A DNA stretch of 64,000 nt from contig JABJIC010000028.1 of NCBI GenBank assembly GCA_018661465.1, forward strand, positions 62,001 to 126,000, read 5' to 3'. The DNA comes from Gammaproteobacteria bacterium. Lineage in GTDB: Bacteria; Pseudomonadota; Gammaproteobacteria; Pseudomonadales; Pseudohongiellaceae. The notes under the pieces were generated by a model. The model ran no database searches. It worked only from the letters and a program-made list of their open reading frames with translations, and was not told the origin of the DNA. This document shows positions 7,869 through 16,360 of this stretch, piece after piece. Position 1 is the stretch's first letter, and every line of letters begins with the position of its first letter. The position numbers and the translations under genes were made by a program.

Positions 7869-9335
7869 ATGCTAGCCAGAAAACTTCTTTCACTTCTCTC
7901 AATTGCCGGGCTTGCGTTCCCTGTATTGGTTTTCGCACAGGCTCACGATGCCAGCATCGCTAACCACCAGCCTCATTATTATGACGCTGCAGATTTCGAT
8001 ATCGATTCTGCCAACGTCAACTATGCTGATCATATAGCCCCCATTTTGCAGCGCAGCTGCCAGAGCTGTCACCGGCCAGGTGGCGGTGGGCCGATGTCAT
8101 TACTGACATACGATCAGGTTCGTCCATGGGCCCCAGTCATCATGTATCGAACTGCTATTCGAGACCGCATGGGAGCCATGCCTCCATTCTTTGTTGAGAA
8201 GGACATGGGTATCGATGGCTTTAAAGATGACTATTCTTTGTCTGATGTGGAATTAGCTCTGATTCAGGCTTGGACAAATAACGGTGCTCTCAGAGGTAAC
8301 CCTGACAATGAGCCCGAGCCACTTCAGTTTAGTGATGGCATCGATTGGGCTCTTGGCGAGCCGGAGCTGATTCTACGCTCCAGCGATCAAACCCGACCTG
8401 CGATTGGTCCGGACTGGTGGGGTGACATAGGTCTTGTGCCAACGGGCTTAACCGAAGACCGTTATGTAAAATCTGTCGAAGTTCGTGAAGTGAATAACAT
8501 TCCTGTTGAAGAAAGCACGAGCACAGTGGGCGGGCGTTACGTCTTTCATCATATGACCTACAGCAGTGGCATATTGAATGAGGATGGCACCGCAATTGAC
8601 CCTTCCACTCGAGTGAGCTGGCCTATTCATGAGATAGGCCGCAACGCGGATATCTTTTCCGAGAAGGCTGGTCGCTTATTGGCAGCAGGTTCCGCACTGC
8701 ATCTGGGCGCTGCCCATATGCATTCAAATGGTCGTGAAACAACTGGCCACCTGGAATTTGGCATTACCTTCTTTCCTCGAGGTTATGAGCCTGAATACAG
8801 GCATAACGGACCTCGAACAGGTAATGGCATCGATCTGGATATCGTGCCGAACAAGGCAGGACAGGAAGTACATAACTATGTGGTGTTACAGCAGCACACC
8901 AAGATTATGGCCTTTGAGCCGCACTTGCATGCGCCTGGTGTGCGCATGTGTCTGGAAGCAATCTGGGGACATAACAACTTCACCCTTAACTGTGTTGGCT
9001 ACGACCATAATTGGGTGAAGCAATATGTGTACGAGGACGATAAGGCTCCGCTTCTTCCGAAAGGTACCATATTGCACACTATAGCCTACATGGATACTAC
9101 TGCTGCCAATCCTAATCTTGCCGATGCTCGAAACTGGGGCGGTGCTGGACGTCGTTCGGTTTCCAATATGTTTATCGATCTGGGTTATTCAGTTAACCTA
9201 ACAGAAGAGCAATTTCAGGCGGAGATGGCGAGCCGTCGAGCGTTAATGGAAGATAGAAATGATTATGATCCGGGCTGTCCGCTTTGCTGGGCGCCGGAGC
9301 CTGTTTATTCCAATGTTGCACAGGGAAATGATTAA
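7869..9335 (+). CDS. Cytochrome c fused to a PHM-like copper monooxygenase domain
   Basis: A secreted 488-residue protein with a signal peptide (cleavage after VFAQA). An N-terminal heme c site, CQSCH (Cys64-His68), is followed by a domain whose His/Met positions follow peptidylglycine alpha-hydroxylating monooxygenase: His227-His228 in YVFHHMTYSS, His278 in ALHLGAA, His352 and His354 in PHLHAPGV, and Met434 in SVSNMFIDLGY. Spacings (50, 74 and 80 residues) parallel PHM (64, 70 and 70). Copper type II monooxygenases use two coppers, O2 and a reductant to hydroxylate C-H bonds; here the heme domain could supply electrons. The next gene starts 2 bases later, so the two are coupled. A GGAGG-like Shine-Dalgarno precedes the ATG. 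Substrate unknown; the copper assignment is by pattern, not alignment. Confidence 0.75.
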   Translation: MLARKLLSLLSIAGLAFPVLVFAQAHDASIANHQPHYYDAADFDIDSANVNYADHIAPILQRSCQSCHRPGGGGPMSLLTYDQVRPWAPVIMYRTAIRDRMGAMPPFFVEKDMGIDGFKDDYSLSDVELALIQAWTNNGALRGNPDNEPEPLQFSDGIDWALGEPELILRSSDQTRPAIGPDWWGDIGLVPTGLTEDRYVKSVEVREVNNIPVEESTSTVGGRYVFHHMTYSSGILNEDGTAIDPSTRVSWPIHEIGRNADIFSEKAGRLLAAGSALHLGAAHMHSNGRETTGHLEFGITFFPRGYEPEYRHNGPRTGNGIDLDIVPNKAGQEVHNYVVLQQHTKIMAFEPHLHAPGVRMCLEAIWGHNNFTLNCVGYDHNWVKQYVYEDDKAPLLPKGTILHTIAYMDTTAANPNLADARNWGGAGRRSVSNMFIDLGYSVNLTEEQFQAEMASRRALMEDRNDYDPGCPLCWAPEPVYSNVAQGND

Positions 9336-9337
9336 GC

Positions 9338-10333
9338 ATGAAAAGCGTTAAGCAGTTAATTTCCGAATATTTGATGGCCCCGGCATTGTTAGTGATGGTA
9401 ATGCTGGTGTTGTTGATGAGTGCCTCTGTTGCAAATGCCCAAGGGCGATTTATGCAGCGCACTGGTGAAATCACTTCTCCAGCCTATGAAGGCTGGTGGC
9501 CCGCAGACGATGGTGGCTACACTTTGTTCTTCGGCTATATGAATTCCAATTGGGAACAGGAGTTCGATGTCCCAATTGGCTCGAGCAACTATTTTAGTAT
9601 CGTGGAATCGGGTGAATTGGATGATCTTGGGGCAGACGGCTATGATTTTTCCCAATCAGATCAGGGTCAGCCCACTCATTTTTACCCTCGACGCAATCCA
9701 TTCTTGTTTACCATTGATGTGCCAGCGGATTTCGGTACTGATGAGGTGGTGTGGACTCTGGTTACTCAGGGCCATCTGGCGCGAGCTTACGGTTCACTCA
9801 AGGCAGACTATCGCATCGATCCTCAGGTGATTTCTACCGAGGTTGGCGGTTCATTTGGTTCTCTCGATGATCGCTTGCGAACTAATATTCCGCCAGAGTT
9901 GCGAGTAGAAGGAGAGTCATTTCGTTCAGCACGTGTTGGTCAATCAATGGACTTAGCTGTTATCGCCAATGATCCCGATAATTTGCCAGCACGTTCAAAT
10001 CGAGCAGTTCCCAGCACGCCGGACCGGATATATCGACCACCTTCATCGATAACAGCCCAGTCCGGTCCCGGACTGCGTTTTTCATGGACTATTTATCGCG
10101 GCCCTGCAGATAGAGCCACGTTTAATCCAGTTCAGATGAAGACCTACACAGATACTCGTGTCTACGCTAATTCTCCTTGGTCACCTCCCTTCACTATCCC
10201 GGAAGTGCCTGAAAATAATCGCTGGGAAAGCACGGTAACTTTCGATGAACCTGGTGAATATGTATTGCGCGGCATAGCCAGTGATGGCTCGATGTTCACC
10301 TACCGAAATGTAACGGTAACAGTTACTCGCTAG
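9338..10333 (+). CDS. Conserved secreted protein, companion of the monooxygenase
   Basis: A 331-residue exported protein (hydrophobic N-terminus with cleavage after VANA). It starts two bases after the stop of the PHM-like gene, so the two are almost certainly made together. Distinctive conserved-looking stretches are YTLFFGYMNSNWEQE, DQGQPTHFYPRRN and VVWTLVTQGH. I recognise this as a recurring secreted family of unknown function in bacteria rich in such enzymes. The C-terminal part (about residues 255-330) looks like an all-beta, immunoglobulin-like domain (VTFDEPGEYVLRGIASDG). No catalytic motif is apparent; a substrate-binding or structural role is possible. Confidence 0.75.
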   Translation: MKSVKQLISEYLMAPALLVMVMLVLLMSASVANAQGRFMQRTGEITSPAYEGWWPADDGGYTLFFGYMNSNWEQEFDVPIGSSNYFSIVESGELDDLGADGYDFSQSDQGQPTHFYPRRNPFLFTIDVPADFGTDEVVWTLVTQGHLARAYGSLKADYRIDPQVISTEVGGSFGSLDDRLRTNIPPELRVEGESFRSARVGQSMDLAVIANDPDNLPARSNRAVPSTPDRIYRPPSSITAQSGPGLRFSWTIYRGPADRATFNPVQMKTYTDTRVYANSPWSPPFTIPEVPENNRWESTVTFDEPGEYVLRGIASDGSMFTYRNVTVTVTR

Positions 10334-10348
10334 TACGAGGAATTTCAT

Positions 10349-10384
10349 AAAAAGGCGGTGTTGGGTTCGACACTGCCTTTTTAT
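10349..10384 (+). terminator. Rho-independent terminator
   Basis: An 11-base stem with a single G-T mismatch (10351-10361 with 10370-10380) closes an 8-base loop and runs into a short T tract. It begins about 15 bases after the stop of the monooxygenase companion gene and ends that transcription unit. Confidence 0.75.
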
Positions 10385-10597
10385 TGAGTAGGATTCCTCT
10401 CCATCCCGGAATCACATAGGGTTAATCGAGTTGCCCCTAGGCTTCTTGGTCTGCATTCCTTGCTCTGTTGGTCAGAGTAGCTTATCTCTTAAGCTCATTG
10501 AAATTATTTGTATTGTCTTCCGGTCTGATGATTAACTGGAGGTCGCTTACTGCTGTTGCGATCCTTATAACACTAGTTCTGCGGGGGAATCAGACTA

Positions 10598-12031
10598 ATG
10601 CGCATAATGAAAGAATCGAGCATATGGAGCCAGGCTTTTCGTTACCTTCTGCTTAGTGGTTTTTTGCTTCAGGGAGCGGTTTCTTACGGGCAGCAAGCAA
10701 CTCTCAGTGGAGACACATTGAGTCTTCCTGTAGTTCAGGTGGGGGATCAGGTTTTTCGTGTAAGTCTCACTCTGGTAACTGGCACCGATCCATTGCAGTT
10801 TCAATTTTCCAGTGCTGATGAGTTAACAGATGCTGACATATCAGAAGCCAGTACTTTTAGCGGCGCAACACTTTCCGTGCCAAGCATAATTGCCGGCGGA
10901 GTTTCTTACTGGGCAGAATTTACGCTGATAAGTGAAGCCCCTGTTCTATTTTCACTAGCAGGCGGTGGAGTAATAGCCGACGGGGGAGGTTCCAGCTGTA
11001 TGCGCCCGGAACCTGATCCCAGCAATGGCATAGATAACCCACTGGTTATTGCCAATGTTTCGGTGCCTGCGGCAGAGATTATCCAAGGGGCGGCAGGTCC
11101 CGATGCAATTCCTGCAATTGAGTTTCCTTTATTTACTCAGGATTTTGATTCAACGGGAATTCAACAAAACGAATTGGTAGTAGGTGTAAAAATTGGTGAT
11201 GAGGTGCGTGCCTATCCCCACGAGGTCCTCGATTGGCATGAAGTAATCAACGAGCAATTTCAGTTTGAAGGACAGGAGCAGGCTTTTACTTTGAGCTATT
11301 GTCCTTTGACGGGCTCGGCAATGATGTGGAAAGGATTTTCCGAAGCGACTGACAAGACATTTGGTACATCCGGCTTCCTCTATAATTCCAATCTCGTCAT
11401 GTATGATCGAGAGACCCAAACACTGTGGTCTCAGATGCTCGAGCAGGGAATTGCGGGACCGGATATTTTGCGCATTCCAGAGAAATTCCAGGTTGTTGAG
11501 ACTACCTGGGGAACCTGGTCAGCGATGTATCCCGAAACTACTTTGCTCACGAGTAATACCGGTTTTAGCAGGCCTTATGGATCTTACCCCTATGGCAATT
11601 TCAGACAGGATAACTCTCTGCTATTTGAGGTGGACAATTTGTTGGATGACCGCCTCCACAGAAAGGAAAGAGTTCTAGGTATTACTGTAGGCCAGGCGTC
11701 CAAAGTTTACCCGATAAGCCGTTTCCCCGCGGCAATTACCACTATTAATGAGCGAGTAGGAGATATGGACATAGTGGCAACCGGAAGTTCCAATCAAAAC
11801 TTTGGTGTTGCCTTTAATCGTCAGTTGGAAGATTGCACAGTTTTGGATTTTACACCTGTCGAAAATCAATTGCCTGTAGTGATGCAGGACAATGAGGGCA
11901 ATCAGTGGGATGTATTTGGAACGGCCGTTACTGGGCCACGGACAGGAACGCAGTTGCAGAAGACCAATTCATTCGTCGCTTACTGGTACGCCTGGACAGC
12001 TTTCTTTCCAGGGGCAGAAATACAGCCATGA
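10598..12031 (+). CDS. Secreted DUF3179 domain protein
   Basis: A 477-residue exported protein with an N-terminal signal (FLLQGAVSYGQQA). Residues about 30-115 form a repetitive beta-rich leader with paired phrases (SLPVVQVGDQVFRVSLTL and SVPSIIAGGVSYWAEFTL). The DUF3179 domain follows from about residue 150, with its hallmarks GVKIGDEVRAYPHEVLDWHE, SYCPLTGSAMMW, TSGFLYNSNLVMYDRETQ and WSQM. The conserved Cys in SYCPLTG is present. DUF3179 has no established function. The downstream gene overlaps by four bases (ATGA, 12028-12031). A GGGGGAA Shine-Dalgarno supports the start. Confidence 0.85.
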   Translation: MRIMKESSIWSQAFRYLLLSGFLLQGAVSYGQQATLSGDTLSLPVVQVGDQVFRVSLTLVTGTDPLQFQFSSADELTDADISEASTFSGATLSVPSIIAGGVSYWAEFTLISEAPVLFSLAGGGVIADGGGSSCMRPEPDPSNGIDNPLVIANVSVPAAEIIQGAAGPDAIPAIEFPLFTQDFDSTGIQQNELVVGVKIGDEVRAYPHEVLDWHEVINEQFQFEGQEQAFTLSYCPLTGSAMMWKGFSEATDKTFGTSGFLYNSNLVMYDRETQTLWSQMLEQGIAGPDILRIPEKFQVVETTWGTWSAMYPETTLLTSNTGFSRPYGSYPYGNFRQDNSLLFEVDNLLDDRLHRKERVLGITVGQASKVYPISRFPAAITTINERVGDMDIVATGSSNQNFGVAFNRQLEDCTVLDFTPVENQLPVVMQDNEGNQWDVFGTAVTGPRTGTQLQKTNSFVAYWYAWTAFFPGAEIQP

Positions 12032-12969
12032 AGACTGTTATGAAAACTATCCTGATATCGCTAAGTTTGTTTGTGTTACAGATGGCATCCACAAGTAGCA
12101 GCTTTGCGGCGACTTGTAGTTGTGCCGGAGTGCCGCTATTAAGCGCTATGGATACTTCCTCCACTCAGCCTGGAGATCTCTACCTGAATTACAGCACAGA
12201 AATTCACGAGATGAGTGACCTCGTTCAAGGTAGCGACGAGATCAGGGATGAGACTGGCTTGTCCAGATCTTCAGTATCCCAGGTAATCTCAGCCAGTTAT
12301 GGACTAGCTGACAAATGGACGGTTTCAGGTCTTATATCTTATATCGAGCATGAACGTAGCGTTGGTATCAGCGCATTTAGTAAAAATTCATCTTCAGGGC
12401 TGGGGGATGGAGTATTGCTATTACGCTATACGCCTTTCTACATAACTCCTTTCTCCCGCCATGAACTTAGTTTCGGCGCTGGGGCGAGGCTGCCCATAGG
12501 TAAAGATGATGATGGTGGCCTTTTTACTCTGTCGGAAGATATGCAGCCCAGTAGCGGGTCTGTGGGTGAGATATATTGGAGCAGCTATAGCTACGCGTTC
12601 AACCAAGCTGCTACCGTACAGTTCAATGTGTCAGCAAACTACACAATAAACGATGATGAGAACAGCAGGAAATATGTCTTTGGTGATGAAATAAATTTCG
12701 CCCTCGGAATCAGTCAGAATATTGGTAGCAAATTTGCTTATTCAGCGGGTCTTCGATATCGACAAACTACTGCTGACGAGAGGAACAGCTTTGAAATCCC
12801 AAATACGGGAGGGAAGTGGTTGGATTTTGTACCTGGGGTTCAATATATATTCAATGATAAATTGAGTGTCGGCGTATCGGGCCGAGTACCACTGGTCAGA
12901 GATCTCGATGGTGTTCTGCAATTCACAACAAGTTATTCATATGCGGTAAATCTCAGCTATGCTTTCTAA
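12028..12969 (+). CDS. Outer-membrane beta-barrel (porin/transporter-like) protein
   Basis: A 313-residue exported protein. The start at 12028 (ATG overlapping the upstream stop) is preferred over the longer frame from 11905 because the signal peptide (KTILISLSLFVLQMASTSSSFAA) begins there. The mature N-terminus carries a Cys-x-Cys-Ala-Gly motif (CSCAGVPLLSAMD). The remainder alternates short amphipathic beta strands and turns and ends in aromatic YAVNLSYAF, a terminal Phe typical of outer-membrane barrels. The next gene overlaps by 11 bases. The order DUF3179, barrel, TlpA-like suggests a coupled envelope unit. What passes through or binds to it is unknown. Confidence 0.75.
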   Translation: MKTVMKTILISLSLFVLQMASTSSSFAATCSCAGVPLLSAMDTSSTQPGDLYLNYSTEIHEMSDLVQGSDEIRDETGLSRSSVSQVISASYGLADKWTVSGLISYIEHERSVGISAFSKNSSSGLGDGVLLLRYTPFYITPFSRHELSFGAGARLPIGKDDDGGLFTLSEDMQPSSGSVGEIYWSSYSYAFNQAATVQFNVSANYTINDDENSRKYVFGDEINFALGISQNIGSKFAYSAGLRYRQTTADERNSFEIPNTGGKWLDFVPGVQYIFNDKLSVGVSGRVPLVRDLDGVLQFTTSYSYAVNLSYAF

Positions 12970-13453
12970 AACATTTCTTTGTATCTGCGCTTCTTTTCTA
13001 CTGACCTTGCCTGCTCTTGCCCAGGAAGAAGGTGAATTGGCGATTGATTTTAGTGGAATTGAATTAACTAGAGGAGATACCATCACTCTGTCCGATTATC
13101 GAGGGAGAGTGGTCTTCGTGGATTTCTGGGCATCATGGTGTCTTCCTTGTTTAGTATCTTTGCCTGCCTATGAAAAGATACGCAATGAGCTGGGTACAGA
13201 ACAGTTCGAAATCATTGCCATTAACGTGGATGAGAATACCGAAGACGGATTGGAGTTTCTTGAGGACAATCCAGTATCCTATCCCGTGATCGCTGATCCT
13301 GAAGGTGAAATTGGCATACCCTATAAAGTTCGCAGTCTACCGGTTTCTTATTTGATCGATCAGCAGGGCGAAGTTGTAGCTTCTTATCGGAGTTTCAGTC
13401 CGGGCGATGAGGTAGAATTGAAGAGACAAATTCAATCTCTATTCCTGCCTTAG
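12959..13453 (+). CDS. TlpA-like periplasmic thioredoxin-fold oxidoreductase
   Basis: A 164-residue exported thioredoxin-fold protein of the TlpA/ResA type. The signal peptide (LCICASFLLTLPALAQ) precedes an AhpC/TSA-like domain. The redox motif is Trp-Cys-Leu-Pro-Cys (Cys61, Cys64) within FWASWCLPCLVSLP, and the cis-Pro loop is SLPVSYLID. Such proteins reduce disulfides in the periplasm, often of apocytochromes or copper-site proteins. Given several cytochromes c and a copper enzyme in this cluster, a role in their maturation is plausible but inferred. It overlaps the barrel gene by 11 bases, implying coupled translation. Confidence 0.88.
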   Translation: MLSKTFLCICASFLLTLPALAQEEGELAIDFSGIELTRGDTITLSDYRGRVVFVDFWASWCLPCLVSLPAYEKIRNELGTEQFEIIAINVDENTEDGLEFLEDNPVSYPVIADPEGEIGIPYKVRSLPVSYLIDQQGEVVASYRSFSPGDEVELKRQIQSLFLP

Positions 13454-13625
13454 GTTTTTTCTGAATTAAGCTCACCTGATTACCTCAAGCTCCTTCCCTC
13501 TCGTTGCTTCTCTATTCATTGCAATAGCCAATCTACTGTTTTAATCTGCAATGCCTGTTCAGATTTGTATCTGCCAGTTCAGGTATTAACAAGGCTGGCT
13601 TATATCCTAATGGAGTTCAATCCTG

Positions 13626-14708
13626 ATGAATAATCACAGACACAATATCCCAATGACTCTGATCTCTCTGCTGAGTGGCTTCGCTGTATTAGCATTCTCA
13701 ACTGTGGCCCTCGCACAATTGGAGCCGATAAATGTCCGGCCTAATCCGTTTTCTTCCGTTGATGGTTGGGTGAACCTTCCGGCCGCCAGAGAATGGGGGT
13801 CTACGGCGGGCGTGGATATCGACCCCGATGGCAGACATCTCTGGGCGATAGATCGATGTGGATCAAATAGCTGCGCAGGATCAAACCTGGATCCCATTCT
13901 CAAGATAGATCCTGAAGGCAATGTGGTTGCTGCCATTGGTGGTGGCCTTATGTTGTTTCCCCACGGTTTGCATGTGGACCGAGATGGCAATATTTGGGTG
14001 ACCGATGGTCAGGGACCTGATCCCTCTAATCCCAATACAAATGGCATGGGTCATGCGGTATACAAATTGAGCCCAGAGGGAGAGCTCTTGTTGACCTTGG
14101 GGCAGCCCGGAGTGGCAGGTGATGGTAGCGATGCCTTGCTCGAAACACCATGTGATGTCGTCACCGATGCAGATGGCAATATCTATGTGGGTGATGGTCA
14201 CAGCGGTCAGAACGAAAATGCGACACCTGACACTGTAGCCAGAATCGTAAAATTCGATCGCAATGGAAACATGATTAAATATTGGGGAGGGTGGGGTTCC
14301 AATGCCGGCCAATTAAAGACTCCACACGCTCTGGATATAGATTCACGGAATCGCTTGATCGTTGGTGATCGTGGTAATAACCGCTTACAGATTTTTGATC
14401 TAAACGGAAACTATATAGGTGAATTCAAGTCTTTCAGCCGACCAAGTGGCATCTACATTACTGATGACGACACAATTTATGTGGCGGATTCGGAGTCCGA
14501 GTTTGATGATACGAGAAACCCGGGTTGGCATGCAGGGATCCGGGTTGGCAGTTTGCTGGATGGCATTGTGGATTACTTCATTGATGGAACCGTAGAAGCT
14601 TACCCCGAAGGATCTAATCCAGAAGGAGTTGCTGTTGATTCTTCAGGCAATGTTTTTGGCGCAGTAGTTTCCGGCGGTGGTGCCATGGTGAAATCCTCGA
14701 GACGTTAA
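13626..14708 (+). CDS. Secreted NHL six-bladed propeller, PAL-like
   Basis: A 360-residue exported NHL-repeat beta-propeller (signal ending TVALAQ) resembling peptidyl-alpha-hydroxyglycine alpha-amidating lyase (PAL). Motif comparison from memory of rat PAL: Arg77 in AIDRCG corresponds to Arg533, His113 in LFPHGLHVD to the zinc ligand His585, His234 in TPHALDID to His690, and Arg249 in GDRGNNR to Arg706. However, the catalytic Tyr654 position is His192 (DGHSGQ), and the third zinc ligand His786 is Glu333 (SNPEGVAVD). It may therefore have altered chemistry or be non-catalytic. It lies 4.3 kb downstream of the PHM-like gene, after a terminator and a 172-base gap, so it probably has its own promoter. 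Confidence 0.75.
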   Translation: MNNHRHNIPMTLISLLSGFAVLAFSTVALAQLEPINVRPNPFSSVDGWVNLPAAREWGSTAGVDIDPDGRHLWAIDRCGSNSCAGSNLDPILKIDPEGNVVAAIGGGLMLFPHGLHVDRDGNIWVTDGQGPDPSNPNTNGMGHAVYKLSPEGELLLTLGQPGVAGDGSDALLETPCDVVTDADGNIYVGDGHSGQNENATPDTVARIVKFDRNGNMIKYWGGWGSNAGQLKTPHALDIDSRNRLIVGDRGNNRLQIFDLNGNYIGEFKSFSRPSGIYITDDDTIYVADSESEFDDTRNPGWHAGIRVGSLLDGIVDYFIDGTVEAYPEGSNPEGVAVDSSGNVFGAVVSGGGAMVKSSRR

Positions 14709-14759
14709 AAAAAGATCAGTGGCGAGTGATTTGGAAAATATTCAGGGAGAAATTTTAGT

Positions 14760-15155
14760 ATGAAATTAACAAAAGGGTTTAGAGAATTGGTGGCTGAGGC
14801 TGAAAGTGAAATCAATTCCTTGGATACTCATTCGGTTGATTCGAAGTTGCAGTCAGGAGGGAGTGGCTTACTTCTTGTCGACCTTCGTGATGTAAGAGAA
14901 GTAAAGCGAGAGGGGAAAATCTCTGGCTCCATCCATATACCCCGCGGAATGCTCGAATTCTGGATTGATCCTGAGAGTCCTTACTACCGTAAGGAATTTG
15001 ATGATGCCCAGGAGATAATCCTTTACTGCAATAAGGGATGGCGCTCAGCGCTGGCGGCACAAAGCCTGAAGAGAATGGGGGTGGAGAATGTGTCTCATAT
15101 GGCTGGGGGCATGGAATTATGGGTCAAAGAGATAGGCCGTATAGAGGAAAATTAG
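14760..15155 (+). CDS. Rhodanese-like domain protein
   Basis: A 131-residue single-domain rhodanese. The active-site loop Cys-Asn-Lys-Gly-Trp-Arg-Ser starts at Cys90 (IILYCNKGWRSALAA), and the acidic DLRDVREV motif lies at about residues 41-48. No signal peptide is visible, so it is cytoplasmic unless carried by a partner. Rhodaneses transfer sulfane sulfur or act as sulfur carriers. It starts 51 bases after the PAL-like gene on the same strand, with an AGGGAG Shine-Dalgarno. Its role in the cluster is unknown. Confidence 0.85.
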   Translation: MKLTKGFRELVAEAESEINSLDTHSVDSKLQSGGSGLLLVDLRDVREVKREGKISGSIHIPRGMLEFWIDPESPYYRKEFDDAQEIILYCNKGWRSALAAQSLKRMGVENVSHMAGGMELWVKEIGRIEEN

Positions 15156-15227
15156 CCTCTACCCTAGACGCTGGCACTGCACTCTGGCTATGATGTCCCG
15201 ACTTCCCAAGCTCAGAGATTCACAGTC

Positions 15228-16319
15228 ATGAAATCAAGAATAAGCCACGGTCCACTTCATTCCGACGCTATCGACCATACTAAACGCTCCCTTCTTAAGG
15301 CCTTACCGGCTTTCGCTCTGGCTCCAACAGTATTTGCTCAGGGCAGCAATTCTCCAATTCAAGTAAGGAAACTCCATAGCTTCGGCCTCAGAGTGTCTGA
15401 TGTCGATCGTTCCCTCAAGTTTTATCAGGACATATTTGGCTGCTCAATACAGTCCCGGCAAGGGGACACTGTATGCTTGCAAATTGGCGACGGGCCAAGA
15501 TTTTTCTCACTTTCACCAATGCGTTCAGGCGAGCAGCCTGGATTTAGTCATGTTGGGTTGAGTGTTGAGGATTTTGACTTAAATGCTGTCAGTGATCAGC
15601 TCGCTGCATTTGGCATTGAGCCAACAAATCGAGCAGGTCCGCGTCAGGCTTCTTTGGATGTTGCACTGCGCTCTTGGGTTTCCACTCGAGGAGAGGATAG
15701 GGGGGGCGCATCCTCAGGGACGCAGGAATTGTTTTTTGCTGATATTGAAGGGTTGATATATCAATTGTCACCGGAAGATCATTGCGGCGGCAGTGGCGCC
15801 ACTGGCTCGCTATGCCAAGCTGTGGAGCCTGCTCCCGATTCTGGCCTTTTTCGTACTATCGACCTAAATCATTTTACTAACTTCTTAGCAAATAATGGGC
15901 GCGCGAATCAATTTTATACACGGATTTTCGGGAAATCTTATCAAGCTTATCAAGGGCCAACTTCCCCTATCGTAGGTGTTGGTGATGGCAAGCAATTTCT
16001 TATGTATGTTGGCGGCTCTCAGGAAGGAGCACCAACGAATCCTGGAAGAGTCGATCACGTAAGCCTCTCGATTACAGATTTTGATGTCGCTGACATACTT
16101 GCCAAGCTAACAGGCTATGGCTTGTCTGCGAGAGCAGATGGTGAAACCGACCCACTGCAACATTGGGTTAGCATGCGCATGCCTAATCGTGGCGGTATCG
16201 AAGGGGGCACTCCGGAAGTGTATTTTTCTGATCCGGATGGCATACGAATTCAGGTGCAAGATGATAGTTACTGCGGTGGTGGTGGTTATCTTGGAGATGA
16301 TTGCTCAGCTCCGGTTTAA
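15228..16319 (+). CDS. Exported VOC (glyoxalase/dioxygenase-fold) protein
   Basis: A 363-residue protein with two VOC modules: about residues 45-180 (KLHSFGLRVSDVDRSLKFYQD) and about 210-350 (DLNHFTNFLANNGRANQFYTRIFG). The start KRSLLKALPAFALAPTVFAQG looks like an export signal with a single Arg and a preceding Lys, so Sec or a weak Tat signal. The VOC fold includes extradiol dioxygenases and glyoxalases, and metal ligands are usually His/Glu; candidates are His53 or His214 and Glu in the GTPEVYFSDPDG strand. An exported VOC protein is unusual and fits the extracytoplasmic theme of this cluster. Substrate unknown. Confidence 0.78.
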   Translation: MKSRISHGPLHSDAIDHTKRSLLKALPAFALAPTVFAQGSNSPIQVRKLHSFGLRVSDVDRSLKFYQDIFGCSIQSRQGDTVCLQIGDGPRFFSLSPMRSGEQPGFSHVGLSVEDFDLNAVSDQLAAFGIEPTNRAGPRQASLDVALRSWVSTRGEDRGGASSGTQELFFADIEGLIYQLSPEDHCGGSGATGSLCQAVEPAPDSGLFRTIDLNHFTNFLANNGRANQFYTRIFGKSYQAYQGPTSPIVGVGDGKQFLMYVGGSQEGAPTNPGRVDHVSLSITDFDVADILAKLTGYGLSARADGETDPLQHWVSMRMPNRGGIEGGTPEVYFSDPDGIRIQVQDDSYCGGGGYLGDDCSAPV

Positions 16320-16360
16320 TACTCTATTTACATTATCTACTTAAGAAAGAAGGAAGAAGT

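Noticed and set aside
11905-12027. Longer upstream start for the outer-membrane barrel gene
   Set aside because: The extra 41 codons lie inside the DUF3179 gene and precede the signal peptide; the coupled ATG at 12028 is better.
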